Positions 47,517-56,342 of a stretch of DNA of 64,000 bases are shown piece by piece. The notes under the pieces are model-generated. The model was not told the DNA's origin. It made no database searches and saw only the letters and a program-made list of their open reading frames with translations. The position numbers and the translations under genes were made by a program. Every line of letters begins with the position of its first letter. Within the stretch, counting starts at the first letter, position 1. This DNA is from JACXTP01 sp963789555 (GTDB taxonomy: Archaea > Thermoplasmatota > Thermoplasmata > Methanomassiliicoccales > UBA472), in assembly GCA_963789555.1 (NCBI GenBank), contig CAWBKY010000003.1, forward strand, positions 1 through 64,000. Reading direction: 5' to 3'.

Positions 47517-48522
47517 GCAGCACGCTCACGGAAACAGGGCCGGGGCCGCTCTCCTCGAAGCTCACCGGCAAGAAACTGGCCACGGTGGACATCTGGGTGC
47601 GCAGGTGGTCGCTGACCGTACGTACGGTGAAGTGGGAAGGTCCTGATGCCAATGCCATGAAGGGCAGCAGTTGATCGGCCGCATGGACGTCCAGCGATGC
47701 AGCGAGCTCGGCCCTCAACCCCTGGACGGCAAGCTCAGCCACCTTCTCGGCGCTGACGCCTCTCTCGCCAAGGCAGGAGGCACCGACCAATCCATTATCG
47801 GACCGGGCGGCCAGCACCACCCCTGCCCCGGTCGACGGCCCATTGCCTTGGTCCAAATCGATCCTAACGGCCGGCACATCGACCAACCGGTGGCGGCACT
47901 CGCTCGCCATGCGTCTCGCCACGTGCTCAGGGAGGTTTCGGGAGAAGGCGACCCCGCCCACCTCTAGAAGCGATCCTCGGGCCCTCAGGTCCAAAGGGTC
48001 GACCGATGACGGGGCGGAGACCTTCGCCACGACCACACCGCCCCCTTCTGGATAGAACCCTCTCTGTACCAGGTCCATCTTCATATTCAGACCCATTCGG
48101 CACAACAACGGGATGAGCACCAAGCGATAGTACGATGCCGGGGGCGACAACGGTACGTCGGTACCTCCGTGCACCTCCAATCGGACCTGGCCCTCCGCCC
48201 TTGCAGAGGCTAGAATGCCGGCCTGCAGTACCAGGGTGGCGCTGCCTGCAGTGCCCACATGCACCACATGGTCACCCGATGGGGCCTTACTGGGCTCAAA
48301 GACGAGGGTCTGACTGCCCAGATGGGCACCCTCCATCCTCGCATCGCACAGTTTCCCGGCGCATTGGACCGCCGCAAGGTGTTGGGCGGCCAGGCCCGGC
48401 CTCGAGCGGTTGGCCCTTATGCCCTCGATGCGGAAGGCCTGGCCAGTAGACGCTGCCAGCCCTAGGGCGGTGCGAAGGATCTGTCCACCCCCCTCGCCCT
48501 CGCTTCCGTCCAGCTCGATCAT
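47503..48522 (-). CDS. rtcA: RNA 3'-terminal phosphate cyclase
   Basis: Converts RNA 3'-phosphate to the 2',3'-cyclic phosphate using ATP. 339 residues. MIELDGSEGEGGGQILRTAL is the hallmark start; GGTDVPLSPPASYYRLVLIP, YPEGGGVV and the VSDHLRTQMSTVASFL block carrying the catalytic His near the C terminus are intact. Complete. Stand-alone, converging with the PAC2 gene. Confidence 0.94.
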   Translation of the reverse strand: MIELDGSEGEGGGQILRTALGLAASTGQAFRIEGIRANRSRPGLAAQHLAAVQCAGKLCDARMEGAHLGSQTLVFEPSKAPSGDHVVHVGTAGSATLVLQAGILASARAEGQVRLEVHGGTDVPLSPPASYYRLVLIPLLCRMGLNMKMDLVQRGFYPEGGGVVVAKVSAPSSVDPLDLRARGSLLEVGGVAFSRNLPEHVARRMASECRHRLVDVPAVRIDLDQGNGPSTGAGVVLAARSDNGLVGASCLGERGVSAEKVAELAVQGLRAELAASLDVHAADQLLPFMALASGPSHFTVRTVSDHLRTQMSTVASFLPVSFEESGPGPVSVSVLPNRT

Positions 48523-49022
48523 GGTCTCCGTCCCTTCCTCTGGTCCTTTTCTCAGGCCTGAGGATGACGAACCCCCATACGCACCCTTCAGGATAAATTA
48601 TTATATCGACCTTGGAATAACAGTGGCGGGATGCACTTAGGTCAACATTCGACGAGAGACAGTTATGCACTGGTCTCGCTAGGGCAAGCGGACCTGGCGC
48701 GGTATTTGCATCCACGTGATGTGCCACGTCTCTAGGCCGAAGAGATTGCCTTGAACATGATGAAGGAACATCTGGTGCACGAGTTGGTATCATCATGATG
48801 GTGTGGCCTTCATCGTGCGCGGTCATTGCCAGGTGGTGGAGCAGAGCATCATCTTCGGCTACATTATGGCAGTTTTGCTCATTGACCCATACATCAACTT
48901 CACCCTCTTCGGCAGCCGTTATAGTGCCAAGCACCTAAAGGGACGGGGAGCGAGAGGAAACCTCGTGGGGTACGCTGGAGACCGAACGATGAAAAAGGCT
49001 CTGCAGAGGTTCTGGAATAAAC
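48523..49022. other. gene-free stretch, no recognised content
   Basis: About 500 bp between rtcA and the DUF1638 gene. Reading frames on both strands give only unconvincing translations with atypical codon use. Several ATGATG/CATCAT runs occur at 48755-48800, but no complete box C/D RNA, tRNA or known RNA pattern is seen. It may hold a decayed gene or an unrecognised RNA. Confidence 0.4.
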
Positions 49023-49031
49023 CTTATAAAT
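49023..49031 (+). promoter_or_regulatory. TATA box of the DUF1638-membrane protein operon
   Basis: CTTATAAAT centred about 27 nt before the GTG start of the DUF1638 gene, predicting a leaderless mRNA. Seen directly; function inferred. Confidence 0.55.
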
Positions 49032-49053
49032 CAAGGGGGCCCTCTAATCGCCG

Positions 49054-49732
49054 GTGGTCAGGATAAGGATAGGCGTTGTGGCGTGCGAGATCCTCAAGCG
49101 AGAGATCGATAAGGTCATCGAGAACGACCCCGACATCGTCCACAAGGAGTACCTGGACTTCGGGCTTCATACCGAGCCGGAAAAGATGAAGTATACCATC
49201 ATCGAGAAGCTGAACGCGCTGGAGGGAAAGGTGGACGCCGTCCTTCTAGGATATGCCATCTGCCAATCCCTCAAAGGGGTCACCAAGGAGGTAAAGGTGC
49301 CCACGGTCATGCTGGAGGGCGACGATTGCATCGCCACGCTTCTGACCCCGGTCGGTTACGAAGAGGAGAAACGCATCGCCACTGGCACATGGTTCAACTC
49401 TCCGGGGTGGGCCGAGCTCGGCATCAAGGGCGCCATCCGCGAGCTTCACCTGGATTCGATGGTAGACCAGGGCTATGATCCGATGTACTTCCTTCGCATA
49501 CTCTTCGAAGGCTATAGCCGATGTCTTTTCATCGACACTGGGGTGGGCGAGGTCGAGCGCTTCGAAGGGTTGTCCAAGGACTTCGCCAACGAGCTAAACC
49601 TGGTTCACCACAGTCGCACCTGCTCCCTAGCGCTAATAGAGGACGCTTTGCGTGACGCCAAGAAGCTAGGGGCTCAAGAGATGGTCCGCACGGGGGGAGG
49701 GGGTCGCCGTCCCCAATGGCGTGACCACATGA
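49054..49732 (+). CDS. DUF1638 domain protein (frame broken near 49695)
   Basis: About 226 residues starting at GTG (VRIRIGVVACEILKREIDKVI). LGYAICQSLKGV, MLEGDDCIATLLTP and TGTWFNSPGWAELG are characteristic of DUF1638, a family often found with corrinoid methyltransferase systems in methanogens. The exact role is unknown. A G-rich homopolymer near 49692-49700 carries the frame break; with it repaired, GEGVAVPNGVTT leads to a TGA overlapping the next ATG. First gene of a run with three membrane proteins. Confidence 0.82.
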
Positions 49733-50400
49733 GGCCGTCGCCCCTGATGGGGCCCCGGTTGATTTTATCTATTGGCTCGTTATTGGGCCTCGGCATGCAT
49801 GAAGGAAGGACCGACCCCCGGCCTTCATGGGGACTTTGGGCCCTCATCGCCATGATGGCCTTGTTCTTCGTCTCCATGAAAGAGATGGTGTGGGCCTTCC
49901 TGGCATTGTGGTCGACCTTTGCCATGGCCGCTCCAGCGCTGGCGCACCGCTCCAAGGACAGGATCGTTCCCGCAGGCGCGGCCCTCCTCGTGGCCATACC
50001 CATGCTCCTTTTCGCATTCGCCCTTCTGATCGGGGCCGACCCCGCGTCAGACGGAGCATGGGAGAACCTGTTGGCCACCACCGCTTATTATTCCGTCTCG
50101 TTCCTGACCATCCTCAGCATATGCGTCGGCACATCCATACGGCTCAACTGGGCCCTGCTCACCTGGGGCCTGGTCTCCCTTGCCTTGACGTTGTGCGCAA
50201 TAGCGATCATCCTTCAGTTCATTTCAGATTATTACCTAGGCACCGCCTATCTTAACGACGACAACCAGGTGGCCATGGTCCAGCTCACTTGGGCCTATTT
50301 CGGATGCATCGGCATCGGTTGGGCGGTGAAACGGTACGGCAGAGGGACACTGTCCATCTATCAACCATACTGGAAGAAACCTTTGGAGGGGAAGGCATGA
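49729..50400 (+). CDS. polytopic membrane protein, about six helices
   Basis: 223 residues, start overlapping the DUF1638 stop (ATGA). Helices at about 10-25, 33-50, 56-70, 80-98, 110-135, 140-165 and one near 185-200. The C-terminal tail has YGRGTLSIYQPYWKKP. No transporter signature recognised. Read through in frame from the DUF1638 gene as given, but separate start and overlap support two genes. Its stop overlaps the next ATG (ATGA). Confidence 0.65.
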   Translation: MRPSPLMGPRLILSIGSLLGLGMHEGRTDPRPSWGLWALIAMMALFFVSMKEMVWAFLALWSTFAMAAPALAHRSKDRIVPAGAALLVAIPMLLFAFALLIGADPASDGAWENLLATTAYYSVSFLTILSICVGTSIRLNWALLTWGLVSLALTLCAIAIILQFISDYYLGTAYLNDDNQVAMVQLTWAYFGCIGIGWAVKRYGRGTLSIYQPYWKKPLEGKA

Positions 50401-51065
50401 AGAGGGAGGGGCTCGGCGAGTTCATCGCCTTCCTGGTGACGGTCTTCTTTCATCACCCTCGTGGCCATCGAGGCCTTCGACCGAAGGTACTACTACTCCC
50501 CCGGCTCGGCCATAGCCTGCATGTTCCTGGCATCCGTTCCCATAATATTCCGACATTACCGTCTCATCATCTTCCCTTTATGGATGGCCATATGGTACTT
50601 CTTCCTGCTCTGGCTGCATAGCTTTGGCATCCTTCACGACTATCTATGGTCGCATATACTGGTTCGATGAGCTGACCCACACCATGGCCATCGGACTGAT
50701 CGCTTGCGTGATCTTCCTATCTGCTCATCCTGATCAACCACCATGCCCGGTCGGTCAGACTGCCCCCCCTGACCTACCCTCTTTTCATGATCATCTTCGC
50801 CATGGGCCTAGGCGTGACTTGGGAGGTGTTGGAGTTCATACTCGACGTCACCATCGACACGCCGATGCAATATTCCCTGGCCGATTCCGTCTCGGACATG
50901 ATGACGGACCTGGGAGGAGGTCTCCTGGCCGCCTCGGCCTGTCTGGTCTATCTCCTCTTCCTTGATCCGGACCAGATATCCGATGCCCTTCAGGCGGACC
51001 GTCTCATCAAACGGTTCCAGCGGAAGTATCACCAGCGGAACCTGAAGGGCCAAAGGGATTTGTAG
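50397..51065 (+). CDS. DUF2238/YjdF-like membrane protein (three frame breaks)
   Basis: About 222 residues after joining fragments: MKREGLGEFIAFLVTVFF; VAIEAFDRRYYYSPGSAIACMFLASVPIIF; then YWFDELTHTMAIGLIACV; then TYPLFMIIFAMGLGVTWEVLEFILD and MTDLGGGLLAASACLVYLLF. Breaks near 50452, 50645 and 50725. The FDELTHT and WEVLEF blocks resemble the DKLLH and WEIxEF motifs of YjdF-type proteins. Role unknown. Overlaps the previous gene by 4 nt. Confidence 0.68.
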
Positions 51066-51074
51066 AGGGAGATC

Positions 51075-51837
51075 GATGGATGGGATGCCCATGAAGCTGA
51101 GGGAACTTCGATATCGAATCCCATGTGGAGGGGCATCCCTTTCGTCGACTCATTTATAAGAACCCATTAAGCAAGTTCCTCACCGCCCACCTGTCCATCG
51201 GCGACATCCTCAGCGAGGCGTTCAGCGGGGTGTGGATGGCCTCGGTCTCCACCGGGTTGATGTTTAGCTTCTCCGACCCCAACAGCTCCTATGCCTTGCT
51301 ATTCACGGTGATCATCGCCCTATCCGTCAACGCCACTTGGGGGCTGATCGATGGGTGGACCTCCATCTATGGTTCGAAGGTCAACGAGGCGGACGGCGAT
51401 CGCATCCTGAGACGGCTCTGGAGCCGACCCATCAGATGCGAAGGCGAGAGAGATGGATCGATGACGACATCGCCACTGGCACTGGACGCAATCTTGATCA
51501 ACCTAGAAGACAGAAGGTGATGGGGACCTACCTTGAGGCGGAGCCACAGGTCCCCGAAGATAAGGAGTATAGAGCAGATCGGAACGATCTCCTCACCATC
51601 CTCTCCCTTGTCATCGTTGAGGTGCTGATGGCCGTCTTGATAGTGTTCCCCTACATTCTCTTTCCAGGGGAAGTATATGCCTTAATGCTTTCCCGGGCCA
51701 TCGCGATAACCATCGCCGGGGCCATCGCCTACTGGTTCGCTCGCCGGCTGAACCGCCGCCACCCCATCATCTGGGTGTTGGTATTTGCGCTGCTCATGTT
51801 CGTCGTCATGACCCTCAGCTGGGCGTTTGGATGGTGA
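51075..51837 (+). CDS. membrane protein, possibly VIT1/CCC1-like (two frame breaks)
   Basis: About 254 residues: MDGMPMKLREL, then after a shift near 51108 FDIESHVEGHPFRRLIYKNPLSKFL. A glycine/serine-rich helix GVWMASVSTGLMFSF and a second helix VIIALSVNATWGLIDGWTSIYG follow. After a shift near 51480-51515 the C-terminal half has helices ILSLVIVEVLMAVLIVFPYILF, SRAIAITIAGAIAYWFA and PIIWVLVFALLMFVVMTLSW. The topology somewhat resembles VIT1/CCC1 iron or manganese transporters, but the defining metal residues are not evident. Converges with the CMD gene, overlapping by 23 nt. Confidence 0.58.
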
Positions 51838-52216
51838 CCCGGTCCGCCCGTCCCCAATTCCATCGGGGGAGGATGATGGCACCAATGGGTCTAGCCCACA
51901 GGGTCAATCCATATGTTCGTAGCCATCGATCGGCCGCAGGCAAGGAATCGAGGACCGTGGCCAGTCCGCTCAGGTGCAGGTTCATGGAAACCGCTCCCAC
52001 CACCTCCTCCCTTCTCGCCCCGAACTTCCTGGCCATCATGGCGTGGAAGAATACGCCACGGGGGTTCCGGTTCGCGGTCTGTATCGCGATGTTGATCAAC
52101 TGCTTCATCTTCGGATCGAGGCCAGGCATCGCCTTCTGGGCATCAACTAACTCATCGAACCGCTGTGCCAGCTCTGGGCATTCCTTTAGGAACAGGTCAT
52201 AAGGATTGGCGTCCAT
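51815..52216 (-). CDS. carboxymuconolactone decarboxylase family protein
   Basis: About 133 residues from ATG 52216 (MDANPYDLFLKECPELAQRF). The central helices (MKQLINIAIQTANRN, FFHAMMARKFGARREEVVGAVSM) match the CMD fold. The CxxC pair of AhpD-type peroxidases is absent, so this is not a thiol peroxidase in the usual sense. Substrate unknown. A longer TTG start at 52240 is possible. The C-terminal 20 residues overlap the opposite-strand membrane protein gene and look less conserved. Confidence 0.75.
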   Translation of the reverse strand: MDANPYDLFLKECPELAQRFDELVDAQKAMPGLDPKMKQLINIAIQTANRNPRGVFFHAMMARKFGARREEVVGAVSMNLHLSGLATVLDSLPAADRWLRTYGLTLWARPIGAIILPRWNWGRADRVTIQTPS

Positions 52217-52273
52217 GAGAAAAATGAAGGGCTCTGTCAATAATTACTTTCCCCGAAATAATATGATGTGAGT

Positions 52274-52344
52274 GCGGGTACCGGGATTCGAACCCGGGCT
52301 CGAAGCTTGGGAAGCTTCTGTCCTAACCACTAGACTATACCCGC
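52274..52344 (-). tRNA. tRNA-Gly (anticodon CCC)
   Basis: Minus-strand 71-nt sequence folds as a full cloverleaf: 7-bp acceptor stem GCGGGTA/TACCCGC, D arm with AGTGGTTAGGAC, anticodon arm GAAGC-TTCCCAA-GCTTC giving anticodon CCC, and T arm CCGGG-TTCGAAT-CCCGG. No intron and no encoded CCA. Clear call. Confidence 0.97.
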
Positions 52345-52411
52345 GATGTGCCGCCCATGGCGCTATCCAGATAAAAATTTTTGTGGGGCCAGTGCCAGTA
52401 ATTGCAATGGC

Positions 52412-52687
52412 TCACTTATTGACGACCTTCAGGACGTTCTCCAGTTCGGAGATTATCCTATAGATCACGGTACGACCGTGCATCGGTATGTTGGGGTCGT
52501 TGGCCAGGTCATCCAGCTTTCCGATGGCCCCTGCGACCTTGACGTCCATGGGCTCGTTCTTCTCCAAACGGTTTTTCGCCTCGGTGGCGCCCCTTCTGAT
52601 GTTACGTGGCACCGAGGTGTCCTCTGCCAGTTGGTCCAACACCTCGATGATCTGATTCAGCTTAACCTTCGGGTCGATCTCTGCCAT
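52412..52687 (-). CDS. UPF0147 family protein
   Basis: 91 residues from MAEIDPKVKLNQIIEVLDQLAED. The family core SVPRNIRRGATEAK and a C-terminal helix are intact; length is typical. A small helical archaeal protein of unknown function. Alternative upstream start (ATG two codons earlier) is less likely. Close downstream of the RAM-domain gene, same direction. Confidence 0.88.
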   Translation of the reverse strand: MAEIDPKVKLNQIIEVLDQLAEDTSVPRNIRRGATEAKNRLEKNEPMDVKVAGAIGKLDDLANDPNIPMHGRTVIYRIISELENVLKVVNK

Positions 52688-52724
52688 AAGCAAACTACCT
52701 CCTTGAACGTGATCACGCCTTGAC

Positions 52725-53060
52725 CTAAACGTCGTCGGCGTCGAACTTCTTCTCCCCTCTTTCCTTGAAGGTGGTGACCACCATCAGGGTCTTCGTGTCC
52801 TTGACCCCGGAGATCGCTGAGATCTCCTCGACCAGGAACCTTTTCAGCTGGTTATAGTTCTTGAACTTGGTCTTCACCACGATGTCCGTGTCGCCAGTGA
52901 CAAGGAAGACATCCTCGACGATATCATAGCCAGAAACCCTCTCGGCTATGGCGTCGGCTTCTTTGGTATCGACCTTCAGGTTGATGATGGCGGTGACCTG
53001 GTCATCGCCATAATAAGAGGACATGACGGTATCATAGCCTTCCCGCTCTCCATTGGCCAT
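52725..53060 (-). CDS. stand-alone Lrp/AsnC ligand-binding (RAM) domain protein
   Basis: 111 residues forming one RAM/ACT-like fold (VTAIINLKVDTKEADAIAERV, VEDVFLVTGDTDIVVKTKFKNYNQLKRFL, KTLMVVTTFKE), with no helix-turn-helix. Such stand-alone domains may modulate Lrp-type regulators or bind amino acids. A short charged N-terminal extension precedes the domain. A minus-strand TATA-like GATATATGAGG lies near 53105. Complete. Confidence 0.88.
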   Translation of the reverse strand: MANGEREGYDTVMSSYYGDDQVTAIINLKVDTKEADAIAERVSGYDIVEDVFLVTGDTDIVVKTKFKNYNQLKRFLVEEISAISGVKDTKTLMVVTTFKERGEKKFDADDV

Positions 53061-53123
53061 ATCAACATCCTCTCCGACCCCAACCCGATCCCTTTTTCAT
53101 CCTCATATATCGCCCGAAGGCGC

Positions 53124-53291
53124 TCACATCGAGGTCTCGAACTCCTCTTGCAGGTCGATGATCACCTGCTCGAGGACCTCTTCCAGACTAGGGCTCTGGT
53201 ATTCCCTAAGTCCACCAAGTTCGCTCTGCACTCGGGCGATGTAAGTGTTGTTGTTCTTAAGGAACTCGACGTTGCACAGTGACTCTTCCAT
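53124..53291 (-). CDS. small acidic hypothetical protein
   Basis: 55 residues from ATG 53291: EESLCNVEFLKNNNTYIARVQSELGGLREYQSPSLEEVLEQVIIDLQEEF. Acidic, beta strand then helix; family not recognised. A strong minus-strand TATA (CTTTATATATAAC, 53349-53361) lies 58-70 nt upstream, giving a leader of about 30-40 nt. A longer start at 53414 is in frame but runs upstream of that TATA, so I reject it. Confidence 0.6.
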   Translation of the reverse strand: MEESLCNVEFLKNNNTYIARVQSELGGLREYQSPSLEEVLEQVIIDLQEEFETSM

Positions 53292-53433
53292 TATGACCAA
53301 CCCCGGGACTATGTCCAAAGAGCGTTTCGATATTTGCCCGAATACTAAGTTATATATAAAGTGTTTTCTGAACGCTCCCAATCCCAGAGATATCTGGGTG
53401 ACGGTCATGGTCAAAAAACGACCGAAGCTCGGC

Positions 53434-53880
53434 TCAAAGCAACGCCCTTTCCATGTACCAGGCGTCCTCTCCCCTGCCGAAGAAGTCAGGGATGCGGTCG
53501 CCTATGCGATATCCCCTGCCTAGGTAAAGGTTGATGGCCGCCTCGTTCTCCACCCTCACCTCCAGGAAGATGATCAACGAACCGCGTTGCTTTGCCAGTT
53601 CCTCTATGTGGGTCAGGAGGGGCTTGCTGCGCCCATGCCCCTGCTCCTCAGGTATGATGGCGAGAGACAGATATGCGCGACCGGATGGTCAGAAGGGTCA
53701 TGAAGCACCATCGCAGAGGCCACCACCTCGCCTTCCACCATACCGATGAGCACGTCCACTTCCTGGTCCTCCAGCAAAGAGATCAGATACCGACGGGAGA
53801 AACGCTCCCTGCCAAAGCATTCGCGCTCAATACCGCATCAGTCCGGGAAGGTCCTCTTAGGTGGCGGGCCGTACGAGCAC
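53434..53880 (-). CDS. RimI-like N-acetyltransferase (GNAT; several frame breaks)
   Basis: Fragments across three frames give a GNAT domain: VRPAT..EDLPGLMR, ECFGRERFSRRYLISLL, DVLIGMVEGEVVASAMV, then LSLAIIPEEQGHGRSKPLLTHIEELAKQRG (acetyl-CoA loop; the usual RxxGxG is read here as EQGHGR), and FLEVRVENEAAINLYLGRGY. About 149 residues, normal for RimI/Ard1-type N-terminal acetyltransferases. Breaks occur near 53865, 53820-53845 and 53680. Start near GTG 53880 is approximate. Confidence 0.75.
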
Positions 53881-53991
53881 GGCCAACAATCCCGACCCGA
53901 ATAGATAAGAGTTGTTCGCCAGCTAAGTCATTTGACAAACCGAAAGGAAAAGATATCCGGACGATGATGTTCAGGCAGGTCGTTCGTTAAA

Positions 53992-55291
53992 ATGGCAGGC
54001 TTCTCCCATATCCGAGATCTCCTGGAAAACCCACCAGGCGAAGAGGAGGTGCAGGTTCGGGGTTGGGTGTATCGAACCCGCAGCAGCGGCAAGATAGTAT
54101 TCGCGGTGCTCAGGGACAGCACAGGCATAGTCCAGGTCACGATTAAGAAGGGCAATCTCCCCGATCCCGAGTTCGAGCAAGCGGTAGGGGCCACCATCGA
54201 GTCCTCGGTGGAGGTGCGCGGCACCGTGCACAAGGACGACCGTGCCCCCGGGGGATACGAGCTCAGGGCCAAGAGGCTTCCATCTCATCGGGCCTGCCCC
54301 GCCCTTCCCCATCACCGAGTATCAGAGCGAGGAGCTGCTGCTTGACAACCGCCACCTTTGGATACGCTCCAGGGAGCAGACGGCGGTCATGAAGGTCAAG
54401 GCCAGCCTGCTCATGGGAGCGAGGAACTGGTTGGACGAGAACGGTTTCTTCGAGGTCACTCCCCCCATCTTCACTCAGAACGCCTGCGAGGGCGGCGTCA
54501 CCCTTTTCAAGCTCAAGTACTTCGATCGAGAGGCCTATCTGAGCCAGAGCGCCCAGATGTACCTTGAGGCCATCATGTTCTCCCTGGAGCGGGTCTATGC
54601 CCTCACGCCCTCCTTCCGGGCGGAGAAATCACGCACGACCAGGCATCTCACGGAGTTCTGGCACCTGGAGCTGGAGGAGGCCTGGGTGGACAACATCGGG
54701 AACATGAGGATCCAGGAGGAGCTCGTCTCCGCCATGGTCCAGGAGGTGGTAAGGGAAAGGAAGGAGGAGCTCGCCTTGCTAGGCCGCGACATCGAGCAGC
54801 TCAAGGCCATCGTGCCCCCCTTCAAACGCGTTACCTACTCCCACATGATCGAAAGGTTGCAGGGAAAAGGCATCGAAATCGCGTGGGGTTGTGACCTGGG
54901 CGCAGCGGAGGAGCGGGCGGTGACCCAAGAGGAGACCATCCCGACCTTCGTCACCAACTTCCCCATAGGGTGCAAGGCCTTCTACATGAAACAGGACCCG
55001 GACGACCCCCGCACCGTGAAGTGCGCCGACCTGTTGGCGCCAGAGGGATATGGCGAGATAATCGGCGGAAGCGAGCGCGAAACGGACATAGACATAATCA
55101 TGGCCCGCTTGGCGGAGCAACAGGTGCCGGTCGACGCCTACCAATGGTATCTGGATCTGCGTCGCTATGGTTCGGTGCCGCATTCCGGTTTCGGGTTGGG
55201 GGTGGAGCGGGTATTGCGTTGGGTGTGCAAATTGGAGCACATCCGGGACGCGGTGCCGTTCCCGCGCACCGTGGCCAGGGCCTATCCCTGA
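53992..55291 (+). CDS. asnS: asparaginyl-tRNA synthetase (frame broken near 54280)
   Basis: Class IIb synthetase charging tRNA-Asn. N-terminal OB-fold (VQVRGWVYRTRSSGKIVFAVLRD), a break near 54280, then HLIGPAPPFPITEYQSEELLLDNRHLWIRS and the catalytic core: motif 2 around ALTPSFRAEKSRTTRHLTEFWHLELEEAW and motif 3 GFGLGVERVLRWVC. Total about 432 residues, typical archaeal length. The motif 2 FRAEKSRT form and the absence of an aspartyl-type insertion favour AsnS over AspS. The 3' end overlaps the M20 peptidase gene by 10 nt. Confidence 0.93.
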
Positions 55292-56341
55292 GCCACCTGC
55301 TTGGCAAGCTCCACGTACAATGATATGGACCGTTCCAGCTTGTCCTTTTCCACATATTCGTCGGGTGCATGGGCCATCTCCGGTCTTCCCGGTCCGCATA
55401 TGACGATGTCCTTGACCTCGGCGCTGTAGACCGCCGCCTCCGTCGCGTAAGGCACGACGATGGCCTCCGTGCCCAGGAAGTTCAGGGCGGACCGCACCAA
55501 TGGGGTGTCAGGACTGGTCTCGAAGGCCGGTTGCTCGTATGGGACCCGGAGCTCGTATTCGTAGCCTTCCAACTTTCGCCTCAATCCCACCTCCACGTCC
55601 TTGGCCTGCAAAGGGAAAGGGAACCGGACATCCAGTTCGACCCGGCAACTGGTCCGGGATGACGTTGCTCTTCTCTCCGCCCTGGACCACCGTCGCGCCC
55701 ACCGTGACGTCCCTGCCCTCCGCTCGCACCTCTTGGGAATATTCATCGATCTTGCCCAACAGCTTGCCCATGCGGATGATGGCGTTATCCCCGAGCCAAG
55801 GCATGCTTGCATGCGCCGTTCTACCTTTGGTGTAGAGCTCAAAGGTGGAGACGCCCTTCTCCCTGTAGGCGACCCGAAGGTCCGTCGGCTCACCGATAAC
55901 GATGGCGCTGGCGTTCTTCACCGCGTGCGTCCTCAGCAATGAGCGCGCCCCGTTCATGCGCACCTCCTCATCGGTCGTGAAGAGCACATAGAAGTCGATG
56001 TCCTGGTCCATCAGCGCCTTGGCGGCATGGAGCATGCCGGCGCAGGCCCCCTTCATATCCGCCGCCCCCCTTCCATACACGCGCCCGGACTCCACCTCGC
56101 CCTGTTCCATGGTCCAGTTCGAACCGACGGGGACGGTGTCCAGATGACCCGACAGGGCCAGGCCGTTCACCCCGTTGTAGGCGATGATGGCCGGGCTCTC
56201 CCGGTCCCCCACAACGTCCACCTCCGCCCCCAGGTCCTTGAGCCAACCGGTGACGTAGTCCACCATCTCCTTCTTGTCGTCATTGTGGTCGCTGCGGATG
56301 AGCAGCAGATCGATGAGGGTCTCTGTGACTGTCCTGTCCAT
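55282..56341 (-). CDS. M20-family metallopeptidase/deacylase (ArgE/DapE-like; frame broken near 55648)
   Basis: Zinc hydrolase acting on N-acyl amino acids or small peptides. GLALSGHLDTVPVGSNW (metal His-x-Asp), YGRGAADMKGACAGML (bridging Asp), FTTDEEVRMNGA (catalytic Glu pair) and IGEPTDLRVAYREKG are intact. After a break near 55648 the dimerization/C-terminal part continues (CRVELDVRFPF) to HAPDEYVEKDKLERS with the last His ligand. About 352 residues. Substrate unresolved. Next to gcvT, same direction. Confidence 0.88.
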
Positions 56342-56342
56342 G

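Noticed and set aside
48803..49066. 87-residue plus-strand open frame before the DUF1638 gene
   Set aside because: Runs across the TATA box and the start of the next gene, with atypical codon use and no recognisable features.
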